From Varroa destructor (lineage: Eukaryota > Arthropoda > Arachnida > Mesostigmata > Varroidae), in the NCBI RefSeq assembly GCF_002443255.2, contig NW_019211460.1, positions 30,469,956 through 30,533,955 on the forward strand: a stretch of DNA of 64,000 nucleotides, written 5' to 3'. Shown piece by piece: positions 23,051 to 36,528 of this stretch. The translations under genes were made by a program, and so were the position numbers. Under the pieces are notes generated by a model. The model worked only from the letters and a program-made list of their open reading frames with translations. It was not told the origin of the DNA and did no database searches. Position 1 is the stretch's first letter; every line of letters begins with the position of its first letter.

Positions 23051-25382
23051 CTCTTCCGGAATCTCTGAGAAATATTCTCTCCTGTCGCTTACGCGTCTTA
23101 GGAGTGACAAAGTTCTACCAAAGGAGAAACAATATAGTCTTGTTTATTTTACATTCAGACAGTCTGGTGTAACTCTCCGCATATAATCTCTACGGTTATA
23201 TCCTGCGCCATTTTTATTGGAATTGTTAGTAGAGTGATTGGCGAAGTCGCGAACAAAATCCAAAAGTAGTCCCCTGTGTAAAAGTGATTACGTATTATAA
23301 ATTTTCATTCTGCTCTGAAGTCATTCATTTCACTCTGAAGTCAAGCATGAACGTACTTCTGCCCTGCAAAATATGGCCCTCTTAGTGACAACAATCGACA
23401 CCGTAGATTTACACATATAGCAATAGGATGAAGATATCCAAGCAGCACCCAGGTCGAACTGACTAGCATCCGGTAAACGTTTATAAACACGCTTTAGCCG
23501 CAGTAGATCCAATTAAATTGTCGTCCATAAATGCTAAATCCCATTGCTTTTCCCAACTAACTCTAAAACCAGCGACCAAACTTTTAGGCATTTTTCTACT
23601 TTGCCGATCATACAGTTGGTTGTGAGTATGGATTGCCTAACAATTTCCAACTAGATATATCCAGCCCCAGTGTCTTGTGTACAAAATATAAATTCAGATT
23701 TCAGACGAGAAGTTCTAGCTTGCTTTACTATCGACTGGATAAGTTGTTATCATGCGTAAGGACTTCTTACTAGAATGTTCGTTACGGACTTATCTGGTCC
23801 CTGTGATTGTCGGTGATCGATACGCGTTAGGGATCGTCGTAAGCCCCTCGAAGTGGGAGATATTGAGGCCCAATGACATGGATGTTTCGCTTTTTTTTTT
23901 TATATATACATACGTTCACAGTGCCGGTAATAATTAAGTTAATTGTGAGCGAACGTTGATGAATGAGCGTGCACAAATGGATGTTTCGAATGAGCTAAAT
24001 TGTCATTTTTATATTACTTTGTTTTTTACGTACGAGCGCTGCGTATCGCCTTAGATCAGTGTTGTAAGTTATAGCCACGTGCCCTTACAGAAAGATGGTG
24101 GTTCTCACAAAGTAATTCACGGTGCTAACGTGTAACGGAATGTGATCGTTGAAACTATCGCGAATTGGAGAATCTGTGACCTGTTTGGCCTTCTGGCTTT
24201 TCCTGCATCAACTAGAGCCTGATCATCCATGCTAAGTTTTCATATCGAGTATAGTAGAGCTCAAACGTTCAAGCACGTGGTGTGCGGAAATTGTAATACG
24301 AATATGTAATTCATTCAAGACAGACAGTGTCCCCTTAATTATGGAGCCTTTATACGGTTTTCAGTTGGAGACTCGGCTGAGTCTTCCCCCGCCGATTTTC
24401 AAATCTCATTGTCGTTAGTTGTCATGTTTATGCGTATCGCAATGTTGCGTGTACATGTAAATGTCTGCCTAAAGTAAAAATCAGGGCGCGTAAAAAAACT
24501 TTGTGAAGTTTATGCGAAGTGTCGTAATTTTCGTTTTTTGTTTGGTAAGCACTGTTGTCTTCGTGCTTTGGGAAATTTTACAGCCCTCGAATGAGGAAGA
24601 GGTGAACGGGTAAGAGATGTGTCAAATGGAAACAAAGATAAGCGACCTCGTTAGAGCTTTGTTTTGTTGACAAAGACCCTGATTCCATCATTTATAAAAT
24701 ATATTACGTCTGATGCAATCGAATTATAGGTGATCTGAGATGCGCTATTGTATACGGTTGACCTTCAAGTAAAATGTCGCTCAACAGTGGATGCACTGAT
24801 AATGATCAGCACGGAATATATATATAGCACAAATTTAACCAATATGTTCTGAGATTTGTCGCTATTAACGAATCAGTGGGTTATCAACGGACAACGGCCT
24901 CTAGATGATTCGTTTCTTACCTCAAGGTCAGACAGCGTTTACTTAGACGTTTATGATGTATCTATCGCTCTACAAAAGGAGCACTGTTATTACAATTCTC
25001 CAGCTGAGCGTTTGAAAGTTATTACTTAAAACGGAAAGTTTAATCAACGATATTTCGGTGTACTCTGCTTAAGAGAAGTTCACTCGTACGCTGTAAAATC
25101 GGTCATTGTGGTATTCTGCTCGGTCTATGCGTCGTACGACAATTACCATTAGCCATAGTCGAAAGACAAACTAGATATAGAAACGATGCAGCAGCGAACA
25201 ATCGATGTGAGCTGCTCTGATTTGCATGTAACTTTAATTTTTCTGACGCGGTTCACTGCGGAACTTATGCGACCATAGACAAATTTCCAGTTCTGAAACA
25301 TAGATGATTTGACCGTGCAAGCTAAGTTAGATCTTTCAAAGTAGAACAGACGTAAATATGCATTTTTATTTATTTCATGCCC

Positions 25383-25402
25383 ATATATATATATATATAT
25401 AT
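25383..25402. repeat. (AT)10 microsatellite
   Basis: Ten AT units in a Shox intron. Confidence 0.95.
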
Positions 25403-28400
25403 GTTTGTATTGAAGTGTTCATCTCCTACTTTGAACGATGGGGTGCTTGGGTGACTACAAAAGTACTAAAAGTATTCTGAACGTCTTAAACAATAACGAT
25501 TTTATTGAAAAAGCCAATCTTATGCTTATAATTGTGAGTTTTGAACCTTAGAATCCAAAGAATTTTGCATTTCCGATCCTTCAGCTGACAATTATAACTT
25601 TCAGACACAAGTTAAGTTTCTTGTTTGAGCTTTATAGGAGAACAGGGAATATTGCATCACATGACGACAGTTCAGTCAGAATAAAAAAAAAAGATCTTTT
25701 CATGTTAGATTGTTCGTTAAACATACATTTTTTTAATTGTTCGCTCGAGTGCTATCGGCAATGCTAGGTCAAAGAGGATAAAACTAGGCAGCAAGCACCT
25801 TAAATGACGGAACTTGAGTATCCTAGTAGCATAGACCTCGGTGACCATTGGGTCACAAATTGATTGTCTACTATCTATACCAGACGTCAATTTATTGAGA
25901 TAGTTCACCCCAAACCGCAGTGTTATCGAGTGATGCTAGAGAAATAGAGAGAATGATCAGGTAGATTAATGCAAAGTAGCCAGTGGAAGGATGGCAGAAA
26001 CAATTACCCTGTGCGAACAAAAGCAGATATCAGACCTATACTAACATACTCGACTATTTCTTAACTTGATAAGTAGCTTATAGTTCTTTTATAGGACCAG
26101 GTTAGCCTTGCAAGCTACGGGCAGACCTGATGTATGGCCTTGCTTTCACAGGCTAATTTTCACCCTTTTCTTCTTACGTTTAATATAAGCTGCGTCTAAC
26201 TCTGTCCCGGCTTCCTGATTTAAATCAGGCCAAGTGGCGACAACGGGTACAAATGTAAATCCTGTTATTCATCGTTTAAATTCCTTTTAAAAGGTAAATT
26301 CAATCGTGTTAAGAACAACATTCTGTCCGATCGCCGTATAGCAAAAAGGACTGCAAATAAAAGCGTCGAAGGCCTTTTTCTCCGACTGGACATCCTGTGA
26401 TTGGGAACACCTTTGCACATAACTAGAGTTTCCTCATTTGCAGAAACAAAGCAGATCCACTAATTAACTCAGCCAATAATTGCATTTTGCGAGTCAAACG
26501 GGTTGTTTTACTCCTCTAAAACAAAAAAATTGAATCATGCATAATCACTTTAGTGAGAGTTCCAGCAACCATTAGATGTCTGTCACATAAAGATTTCTTA
26601 GTATGAATTGTTTATTGTATATTGCAAATGGCAGTAGAGGAGGATGAATTGCTTGTGAGAGACTATGTGGCTTGCCCAGAAAGATCTTTTTATCAAGCGA
26701 TTCATTTTCAAAGAACACACGCATAGCTTCATTGTTAAAATTGAAAATTAAGGAGATTGCCATTAACAGGTAGGTTTTACTACCCCAGTTTAACTCTCAA
26801 GCGAGCTTAGGACAGATAAGGCAAAAAAATTCACACTGAGCAGGTCGTTAGATCACCTTGCGTTTTTATCTTTTACTCATTTTTTTTTATGTTCATCGTC
26901 ACCTAATTGCTCAACTTCTGTTCTTTGTACTCTATTTTTACAATCTTAGACCTTGTATTTCGATGTTCTTTGCTTCCTCGTTTGTGCATGCCATCGGACA
27001 CGTCGTCTACAAACAGGATCGGCAAACCACAATTCTTTCCATAGCGATTTTCCCCTAAAGATTCCAGATGATCGTTTCCTGCACGCAGACAACACGTGCC
27101 ACCCAATACCCAGCCCCTAGCCTGCCTTGTTATCAAGAAGGTTTCGGTGTAAAGCCAGTCATCTTTCTTCATTTGCCCAATAGCGACACACGTACCAATT
27201 ATGGCGGTGCCAGTAGCTAGGGAGTTCGTTATTGCGATAGTGGCAGCGGACAAATCATGTGCTAATTTCGAAATTGCTACAGCTCAGGTGCTTCTCCGTT
27301 CTCTGTACTTATCGTATAGCCCACCCGCCGTCCGGCCTCTTTCTTACCGTTACCCTTATCTTTTCTCCTTAGAGGAAAAAATGAGAAGCTAGCGGTTTGA
27401 GTGCATAGCTTCTATTGCCCCTTTCGATACTCGTCTGTGCGTCCAAATGATCGCCGTCGGGTTTTAAGACGTAACTTATTTGTGCAGCAAGATGGTACGT
27501 TACATCTTCGTAGCACATTACTGTAAACGCTGTTTACGGTACGTAAGGTGCCAAACTTTATTTAACACAGGCACGGCGGAGATTTCGGATACGAATCGTA
27601 GGGTCGTACTATGCGTGGGTAACGCTTTAGCACGTTCGTGGGTCCTTCCGAGTTGCTGGGGCATCCAAATCGAATGCGTAGTAACTTTGGTACGTTGAAA
27701 ACGACTAGCGGTTTTGCTGACTTGATTTTAATCCTTTCCAATGACTGAACACTGGCCTGTGCCAGATTTAAGTGTACGCTTGAGTCGACAAAAAGCTGTT
27801 GTAAGCTCGCTCTCTATCGAGTAGAGAGACGACTCTCCAAGACTATGTTCTCTTAATAACAACAAGTCTCTCTATTTATTTAAACCGATAGTGAAAAAAT
27901 TGATTCTACTTAACTAGCGAATAATTGCAAACAACAACAATAAAGACCAGTAGGAAGACCGAACTCCTACGTTCATCCTCCGCCAACTACAAACTTTGGC
28001 CACGTCGTAAGCAAACAAACCAACCTTTGTAACAGTTTGGCCTAATTGAAAACGGAGTTCGTTTTAGCTTTAATAACAATGTTCCTATTGCTTCCGCTGG
28101 GTAGCCATGATCTCAGCCAGCGTTCCGCGCGGGAGAACGCAGGAGTAAAGGAGGAAGAAAAGAAATACAGGATACGTTACATTGGGCTTACAGCTGATCC
28201 TTTCATGCTGTTGATCCTTGCTAGGCTCGACACCCCAGTACGTTGTCAAGACTCCACACCTCGACAAACTGGCACTACCAAAAATTTGCCACAACGTCTA
28301 CATCGCTGAAGGCGACGGGACCACCAATTGGTGCAAAAGGACTAATCCAATTTGGGTCATGGAGCATTCCAGTAATAGCGACATGCCACCTGCCAGCACG

Positions 28401-29824
28401 TATGTTCCTTAGGTAGCCACCGGTGGTCGTAACGGCATCAGTTGAGGCTCCGATGTGTATATACAGCTGAACACATTCAACAGCTGCCCGCAGTTTGTTG
28501 ATTATGAGGATGTGCGCTGTGACTGGGGAAAAGGCAGTGTTCGGGCCGTCATAGTAGCTCAGTCGTGTTGCCCGTTAAACGTGACCCGAACGTCATGCCG
28601 TCGTACCGCTGGCGTTACGCATTACTGCCTCAGGGTATGATTTTTGCTGAAATATGCTAGTAGTATTTGATGTGTACGCAATGTTTTTAATGACAATTCT
28701 TAGTCGCAAATGCGGATAAACGAACCTTGGAGAGAGCAATGACGTCGTAGTTCCTAGCAGTAATATATGCATTTGCGAGGATATTTGTACTAAAAGGTTT
28801 TGGTCCTTCAAAAAAAACGCACACTAAAAGCTTCGACTGAAAATGAAGAAGTTATATCGTCTTGATTTTCTCATTTAAGTTCTAGCTATAGTTAGTATTG
28901 TGTGCTATTGGTGAACTCCATTTCATCTATCTGACTATCAATTCAGCTCTTCCATAGTTACGCAGGACTCGTTTTTCACTAGGCTTTTCTTTAGGCGCAA
29001 GTACCTTGTCCATGTCGGTCCTAGTTCGCATACTTCAGTTGGCGAATACCCTGCAGCTGAAAACAATACTGCTGGTCCAAGTATTATCGCCCACATCATT
29101 TCGTTAATACTACGCGTGAGCAAACAGCTCGTAACTATTCAATTGACTAAGTCAAGGAGAGTTCTTCTGGGGGCAAAGGCGCCCTGGCCGGAGGTAAACA
29201 CAAACGAGAGAAATTGTTCGATTCGAGATGGTGACGTGCAGATACATCTTTATGGCTTCCGATAGTGTTTAAGGGTAGCTTCCAAGAGCATTGTGGAGAT
29301 TAAACAAGTCATAGAGGTGTTATTCGTTTCAGTCTTTATATCGATGGCCCGTCTGCACTTCACAAGTTACTTCGCCCTCAGCCGAACAAATCAGTACAAG
29401 CAGACTACTAAAATCGCTAGCTACCATTTTGCGAAAAGCATCGACGATTCTTGCAGCAGACATCATGGCACCTGCTGTTCGATCGGGCAGGTAGTGTATA
29501 CCTATACCATGAGTACCTGACAAGCCACATGTTTGATAGAGCGGTGAAGCGTAGCATTGATACTACAGGCAAAAGCAGGATAAGTCAGAACGTCAGATGG
29601 TCTGCAAGGAATGGTGACAACGTTTTCAGAGAACACAGAGAGACCTTGAGCGAAGAAGCGATAGAAAACGCCAAAATATGGTTCAAGGACAACTGAAGCT
29701 ATGTAGGGTACAATGCTTTTAGCTACTCTCAAGCCAACCTGCGTTTCCGCACGTCAACCCCCTTAAGCGCAAAAGATCCCTTACATTAATATGTTTTCCC
29801 TTACCTTCCAAATTATATATATTG

Positions 29825-29886
<62 letters not shown>
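29825..29886. repeat. Poly(A) run followed by (TA)n
   Basis: About 18 A residues pass directly into about 22 TA units. An A-run grading into TA repeats is what an old retroposon 3' tail can look like after slippage. The 81-codon plus frame that ends 130 nt upstream (29451-29696, ending EAIENAKIWFKDN) would be the candidate cargo. No target-site duplication was identified. Confidence 0.9.
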
Positions 29887-29887
<1 letters not shown>

Positions 29888-32800
29888 CTTATCGTAGGAA
29901 GCCCCGTTGTCAATTTTCTACCCATTCGTTAAATCATTTGCGCACAACCACAGTGACAGAAATAGCAGTCAATAAATATATGCAGATATTTCGACAAGAG
30001 GACATATAGGCGCGTACCTGCTTGCTCACCTGCGGAACACGACAAAGAGGCCAAGTCGAACGATTGCTGGGCGGCGGCTGCCAATGTCATTTCGGATGAT
30101 CATTGCTAAGCCAACACGAAGAACGAGACAAGCGAGGTGACATGATTCACCAGTAAGAGGGGCACTTTGAGGTGGCAAAGAGCACTTTGGCAACACGACA
30201 TAGACAATAATCCTTTTGGCCTGGCACGGCAATCGAGGCCAATGACAAGCGACTCGACAAACAAATATTTCATACTTGAAACAGACCTACGAAGACATTT
30301 AGAAATATATATGGACCCATACAGCAGGTACGCACACTGATAAAAGTGGTGCTAAGCGGTCTATAAGATGAGACACTCTCAAAGGGACTCGACATTTTGT
30401 TTGAGGTGTCACAGAAACATTGACAGCTGAAGGCTACTGGTGGGGCTCCCCTAAATTCCCAGTGTGTACACCCCTGGGGATTCTATGTCTAAGGGAGCAA
30501 GGACTAGTTGAAAGGCTAGAGATGCGGTAGATTGTGTTGTACTACTGAGTTAAAAAAACGTGTTTTTTTCGTTGACAAATAAAACTGACCAATGTTCGGG
30601 CGAGTGCCGCTGCAATCTGCTGTTTGGCAATCATCCGTAGACCAAATTTGAGAATATGCAAACACGTCACTTAAGTTTTTGAGTTTTTTTTTTTTAATGA
30701 CTGGCTTTTAGCCAGATGTCGTTTCTCTGTCTTTCAACTACTTGAACATTGTACTATATATTTATGCTAAATGTTCCTTCTATCATTGCCAGAAGTTTTA
30801 AGAATAATTGCGCAATGATAAGTAGGCCTGAACTCCGAGCGGAAAAATCCTGCGTCCTTCACTGCAGTACTGAGCTCATGTACCACTATCTGTATTGTAT
30901 CTCTAGGGAACGAACTCAATGTTTAATGTTGGATTCACTTGCCTTTTATCAGATACTAATCTGTATGACCTTCCCAGCCCTCAAGAAACATCTGCAAAGA
31001 AGAGCCTTTACGACAATAGAGTAAATTCAAGCAAAAACCAAAGGCAAAGTCGAGATCTGTGAGCACGAGTCTGAATTCAAAACAATGCTGAGCTATTAAG
31101 GTATTCAAAGTGAATATCTTCAAGGTGGGAACAACTAGGTGTTCGGCACTTCTTTCTATTTAGTATTATCGAAACGGTTCGATACGCTCTTAGCATTCGT
31201 ATATAAAAAGGCATAAATTTATTTTAAATCTCTAAAAAAATACCTCACGTTGTCATTTGGCAAATAACTCTATACTCATATAAACAAGAAGAATTAAAGA
31301 TTGCTACATGGTCCAATAAGGGTCTTGTAGAAAGATGCATATGTCAACGATCTCATCTGTCGTTAACGTATTCTCTGGGCTCTCTCTTATGTTTGCGGTT
31401 CATCAGTTCTATTCTACTAGTAGGAATGAAACTATGGACAGACTTCTCTAAGGCTTTATCGATAAACGTGCACGCTCACAGTCAAACAAGAATAGGCCGG
31501 CCTGCTATTTCCGTTACGTTAGGTCTTCTTTTAAACACCTAGTACGTTGGTTATTCTATGAGAACTGGAACTTGAAGTTTTATAAACTTGAACGACCAGA
31601 ACTTTAGTTGAAGGAAATGAGCGCTTAGTGCTTCAGATCCTATTAACAACGAATAGAGAAAATTATTGCGTCATCATTTGCCTATACTTGAGCAAATGAG
31701 ATGTAAGACGTAAACATCTTGCTGGAAGCGAATCAATTGCGTCGCCAGTGACTGTGAACAAAGGATATGTCTATTGAAAAGGTCTTTTACAGCCTAGCGT
31801 TCGAAAGGACGGTCATGTTAAAGGAAATATAGTTCTAAAGAATAGGGTAGTTCTTATTTGCTACTTTCGTCCTTTTCGAACTTCATGCGAACTTCTCAAG
31901 TACTTGTACGTTGCCAACTGAGAAATTGCTATTGCGCGTATGACCATAGTTTGTGAGCAATGCAATTAGTGCATCTTGTCAAGAGACTTTATTGTCAACA
32001 AAATTAATTTGCGTCTAACAAAAGTCAATTCAACATGTGCTCTTCCTAACCGAGTAGGCCTTTCATCGTTGCTTCGATCTTTTGAAGCTTCTTCAATTTC
32101 GAGGAGATTCAGACAGACCAGGCTTATCCAAGCAGCGTGACGTTGTTATAACGTAGAAACAACGCAACCTATTCGAGAAATTCATTATCACTTATCGGCT
32201 ATTTTACGTGTCATTTCATCGAAATCAAATTTACTATTAGTAAAACCCCATCGTTGTCATTTTAGTCGTCGCTGTCGGCAGGAAATCCGAGTCAAGTTCT
32301 TTCTATTGGCGTTTCGAAACAGCGTTCAGAGTAGCCCCAGTCAATTTCTCTGCTGTGGCAACGTTCCTCAAGTTTGTCCTATTGTTTCCCCTCTCAGAAG
32401 ACAAACTGCCTCGATCTTATCGTTGAGTACTTTAGTTAAGTCGAGCACCCCGTGATTTTCGGTCCCTACACTCTACGAGCTCCAGGAATAGGGAACAGCG
32501 TCTGCAAGCACTACTGCCCCCTAGAACATTCCTGCTGTCATCTTGGGTCGCTTCGGAACAACTAGTCGCTCCAACTATGCTTTCCTTCCCGCAAATATAG
32601 TACTACTGGCTCCACTATTTTGAGGCTACGAACACCCCCAACATTTCAAGTCAGTTTCTCGGTCTTATCTATATAAACCTGGGGCATGAGCCCGTGACCA
32701 TGTAAGAAGCTAAGGCTTTTTTTTGGCATTGGGGAAGACCCATATTACTGTTTTGGTGTTTACACAGTGCAACAGTTAAAACGTATGAATAGGAAGAGGC

Positions 32801-34430
32801 CCACTGGTGTGCCGTACCCAGGGCCTATTTATGTATGGAGTTGACTAGGATACTGTTGACAATTGAGTCAAAAATAAAGGTTTCTATCTACCGAAGAGGT
32901 TGCTACAGTTGTCTTTTGGATTCCTCGTCAAACATGTCATCAGCGAGCGGCCGACTGCCGACTCCTGACGTGTGTCTTGGGTTGCGTCTTCGCCGGTCCG
33001 GATGACGCGTCTCAATGAAGCCAACGGCAATTCCAGCAGACAAACGATCGCTTACCCCCTTTCGGTCTTCAATGACACTTTGACACAGCGAAGCACAGCT
33101 CTTTGCTGGGTACCGGGAGGATGATTTGTATCGAATTTCGCTTTTTGAGTGGAAAGTTAAGGCAAGAGGGGTGGGGGTGCGAGAAAATGGCAAGTTGAAA
33201 AGGTTTTCTGCTGGTTGCGTTGCTCGTATGTCGTTCGCCCTGAACTACGATTCAAAGAGAAGGAGAGAGAAGGTTAAGGAAAGAAAAAAGATTGGGGGCT
33301 CGTTGTTGGCTAATGCCGGCGGCACCCCCCAACGACGACTGAGCCGCCGCCGCCGCTCGAACGGAGACTTTTAGGAAAATGAGATTTTACACCCAGATAT
33401 AACGAGTGCCGAAAGCACAGCGGGCGGAGACTATCCGAAACGACACGACATACATACAGCGAGACCTGAGTGAACCGATGAGAATCTACTGCCAGTAGTT
33501 TCTGTTATCGCTAAAGCTGTAGCCAACCGATTGGTGACATTCAAAGGCACTTACTAGAGTAGCCAAGAATGGTAGAGTGGCTGGCAATAAGCAGAATGTG
33601 TGAATGTGTTATAAAGTGACGGACATCTTGTTTAGGTAAGTAATCAGTAGAAGACATGGTCAATTTGACGATGTAGTTTCGAGCGTTTGTGTGAGATCAC
33701 CATAAACATAGCAAATGAGCTAACTTACGACAACTTTTAGCTTAAACAGAGCCTTGTCTTATATAGCCGACTATTTGGCTTACAATTTCAGTAAACAGAT
33801 TCTTTTTGAATTTGCAGATTTTATAAAACGAACACATGTCCCGAAGCCGTTATCGCCCTTTAGAACGTTACCCCAGCAAATATATTTCTCGTTTCGTTTA
33901 ATCACTTCGTTGACATCGGCAAACAATCGCCTATTTATCAAAAGCATTAAATTAAATCACTTGGTGGCAAAAAAATCTATACGCCCAGCGACAATATTTG
34001 TTGAATTTTACAAAAAAACACGACCCTACTAAGCCCTCATCTACAAAATGTATTCTTGTTGTTCTCCGCGATTTTGCCCTATGATTTGGTATCAGAAATA
34101 GCTATAGTTATTTTTACAGGAATCCTGAGATAATAACGAGCAAAGCGCGCTTCGAACCGCTTTAAGTCGTATACCTTTTGAAATAAGCTGTTTAAGGTAT
34201 CAAGGCTGTAGCTTGAGGGCTATAAGAGCTGCTTGTACTGGAAATTGGTCTGATATGGCGTCTGCTTTTCGCCACGATCTTAGCGCCACAAACAAGTAAG
34301 AAAGTCGAAAAAAGAAACATGGCCACTAGATCATTCGAAGCTTCAATATTAAACAATTTAAGGCATTGTTACAAATTACTTATTGTCGCTATCAATTTGC
34401 GAGGGACAAAAACCGTATTTACTACCGTGT

Positions 34431-34449
34431 TATATATATATATATATAT
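34431..34449. repeat. (TA)n microsatellite
   Basis: Nine to ten TA units in a Shox intron. Confidence 0.95.
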
Positions 34450-36111
34450 TTAAACGGCGAATTAAGTACAGTGCTAGCATTGTGCACATAGTACGTACGA
34501 TTTTTTACTTACATAACACTCGAGAAGTTACTGCCCACTAACTTACCTTTATCTTAGGGGTGGATCTGAGTTACCGTCTGTCCGTCATACAAGAACGTGC
34601 TAAAATTTCTAAAAATTATGTCATATCGTGTAACATTATTGTACAAGGTACGTACCATTATCAGAACTTTATAGCAGACGGCATGAGTTCTTATGTGCAA
34701 AATCGTTCATCATTAAAGGCATTGGCATCCTGTGGCTTAAATATATTTTATGTTCCGAAGCCGTCTCGTAGTTTAGGTATGTCATGCTCCGCGTTCATCA
34801 CCGATCCTTCATCGGCAATTTTTTTATGACATGGTTTTTACTTGTCGATTGCGGTATCACAAACATTGCACCACTAGCTAAAGTTTATTTTCTATGGCAC
34901 TGCAATCGTGCACCACCTGCCAATCCACATCAAGCCGTAACCGCTCAGGGGCGTTCGCCCGGAAATTCTTATTGCTACCCTACTTTGCCGCTCGCTCATG
35001 AGCGTCTTCAATCGTAAGTCAATACGGTGACTCTTTATCGTCATGCGAAGAGATTTTTCGTACCCCTCACGCATAGGGGGCTTTCCATCTGCGCTACATA
35101 TTTTGTCGCCCGGATCAGATTGAAGTCGTACGCAGTAAGGTATCACGATGGATGACATCGACAAAGGACAATACTAAGCGTAGGAAGAAGAAAAGACGAG
35201 GTATTATAGAAGCTGATCGTTGTTGGACTGGACTTGAATGTCGAGCTTATTTTGTGTTGTTCAAAATACTGATGCCTCATCAACCAGCTGTTAGGCGATC
35301 CATCCAGGGGGTGGGTTCAACTTCAACAAGGGATGACAAACTATGAGTGCTACGCAAATATATACGCTATGCTAAATTATGCATAATCCAAAACGGATTA
35401 TAGGAAACTCATTGTACTGATGAGGTCTCATTTACTAAGTGTTATGCAAGCATTACTTTGTTATGCCCGCAACAAGGAGCTGTACTCGCAGCATACTGCC
35501 GCAAATGTAACAGTAAAAGCATTTTGAAGACGGTAGGTAACCGAATCGTTCGTACGCAGTCGGACTAAAGTTCTTAATCACAAATTCCAGGCGATTGTCT
35601 CTCTCATGAAGACGCTCTTTCGCCACGACCTCCGCTGAATTTAAAAGAGGCTTCGTTCGGCCAACGAGACGCGCTCAAGGATACCCGCAATAGTACAGGC
35701 GTAAAACAGCGAAGGTATGAAACTTCCAGTAATCAATCACGTTTCAAGCTTTGGATCTGATTCTTCCATTAAATACTGCCTCACAGTTGGGAGTGAAACT
35801 TAATTATATGAGGACTATATGTATATGTGCTACTTAATGGAAAAGATATGTACCGAAGTCGAACAAGAATGGTCGAGCTCGGTAAAGACGATGCAGCCAT
35901 AATCTGCAGTTCCGAGTGCGGGATTTGGCATACTTAATTATTTGTTGTCGATTTTTCTCTCAGTAACTCAGCCTAAAGCTGGCTGTTTTTTAGCTGGTTA
36001 TCAAAGGTGAATGGATCGTATTGAATCTCCTTGCACAGATACGTACATAAATGCCTATGACGACATGCTACTCTATCGTATATATTAAAAACTTTAGATT
36101 TATCATTTTAG

Positions 36112-36528
<417 letters not shown>

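Noticed and set aside
24584..24609. Possible 26-nt Shox microexon (TTTTACAG|CCCTCG…AACGG|GTAAGA)
   Set aside because: Good splice signals, but it is open only in phase 0 while exon 1 leaves phase 1 or 2, and the residues (PSNEEEVN) do not resemble the pre-homeodomain region.
28046..28412. Sulfatase-like string (VVKTPHLDKLA) in a plus frame
   Set aside because: One short resemblance only. The upstream metal-binding Asp-Asp and downstream Cys/Ser-x-Pro-x-Arg active site are missing, and the overlapping frames disagree.
33126..33374. Candidate exon ending NGKLKR before a GT, reminiscent of SHOX KLKQRR
   Set aside because: The donor (GTTTTC) is poor, no convincing acceptor precedes it, and the rest of the frame is GA-rich low complexity.
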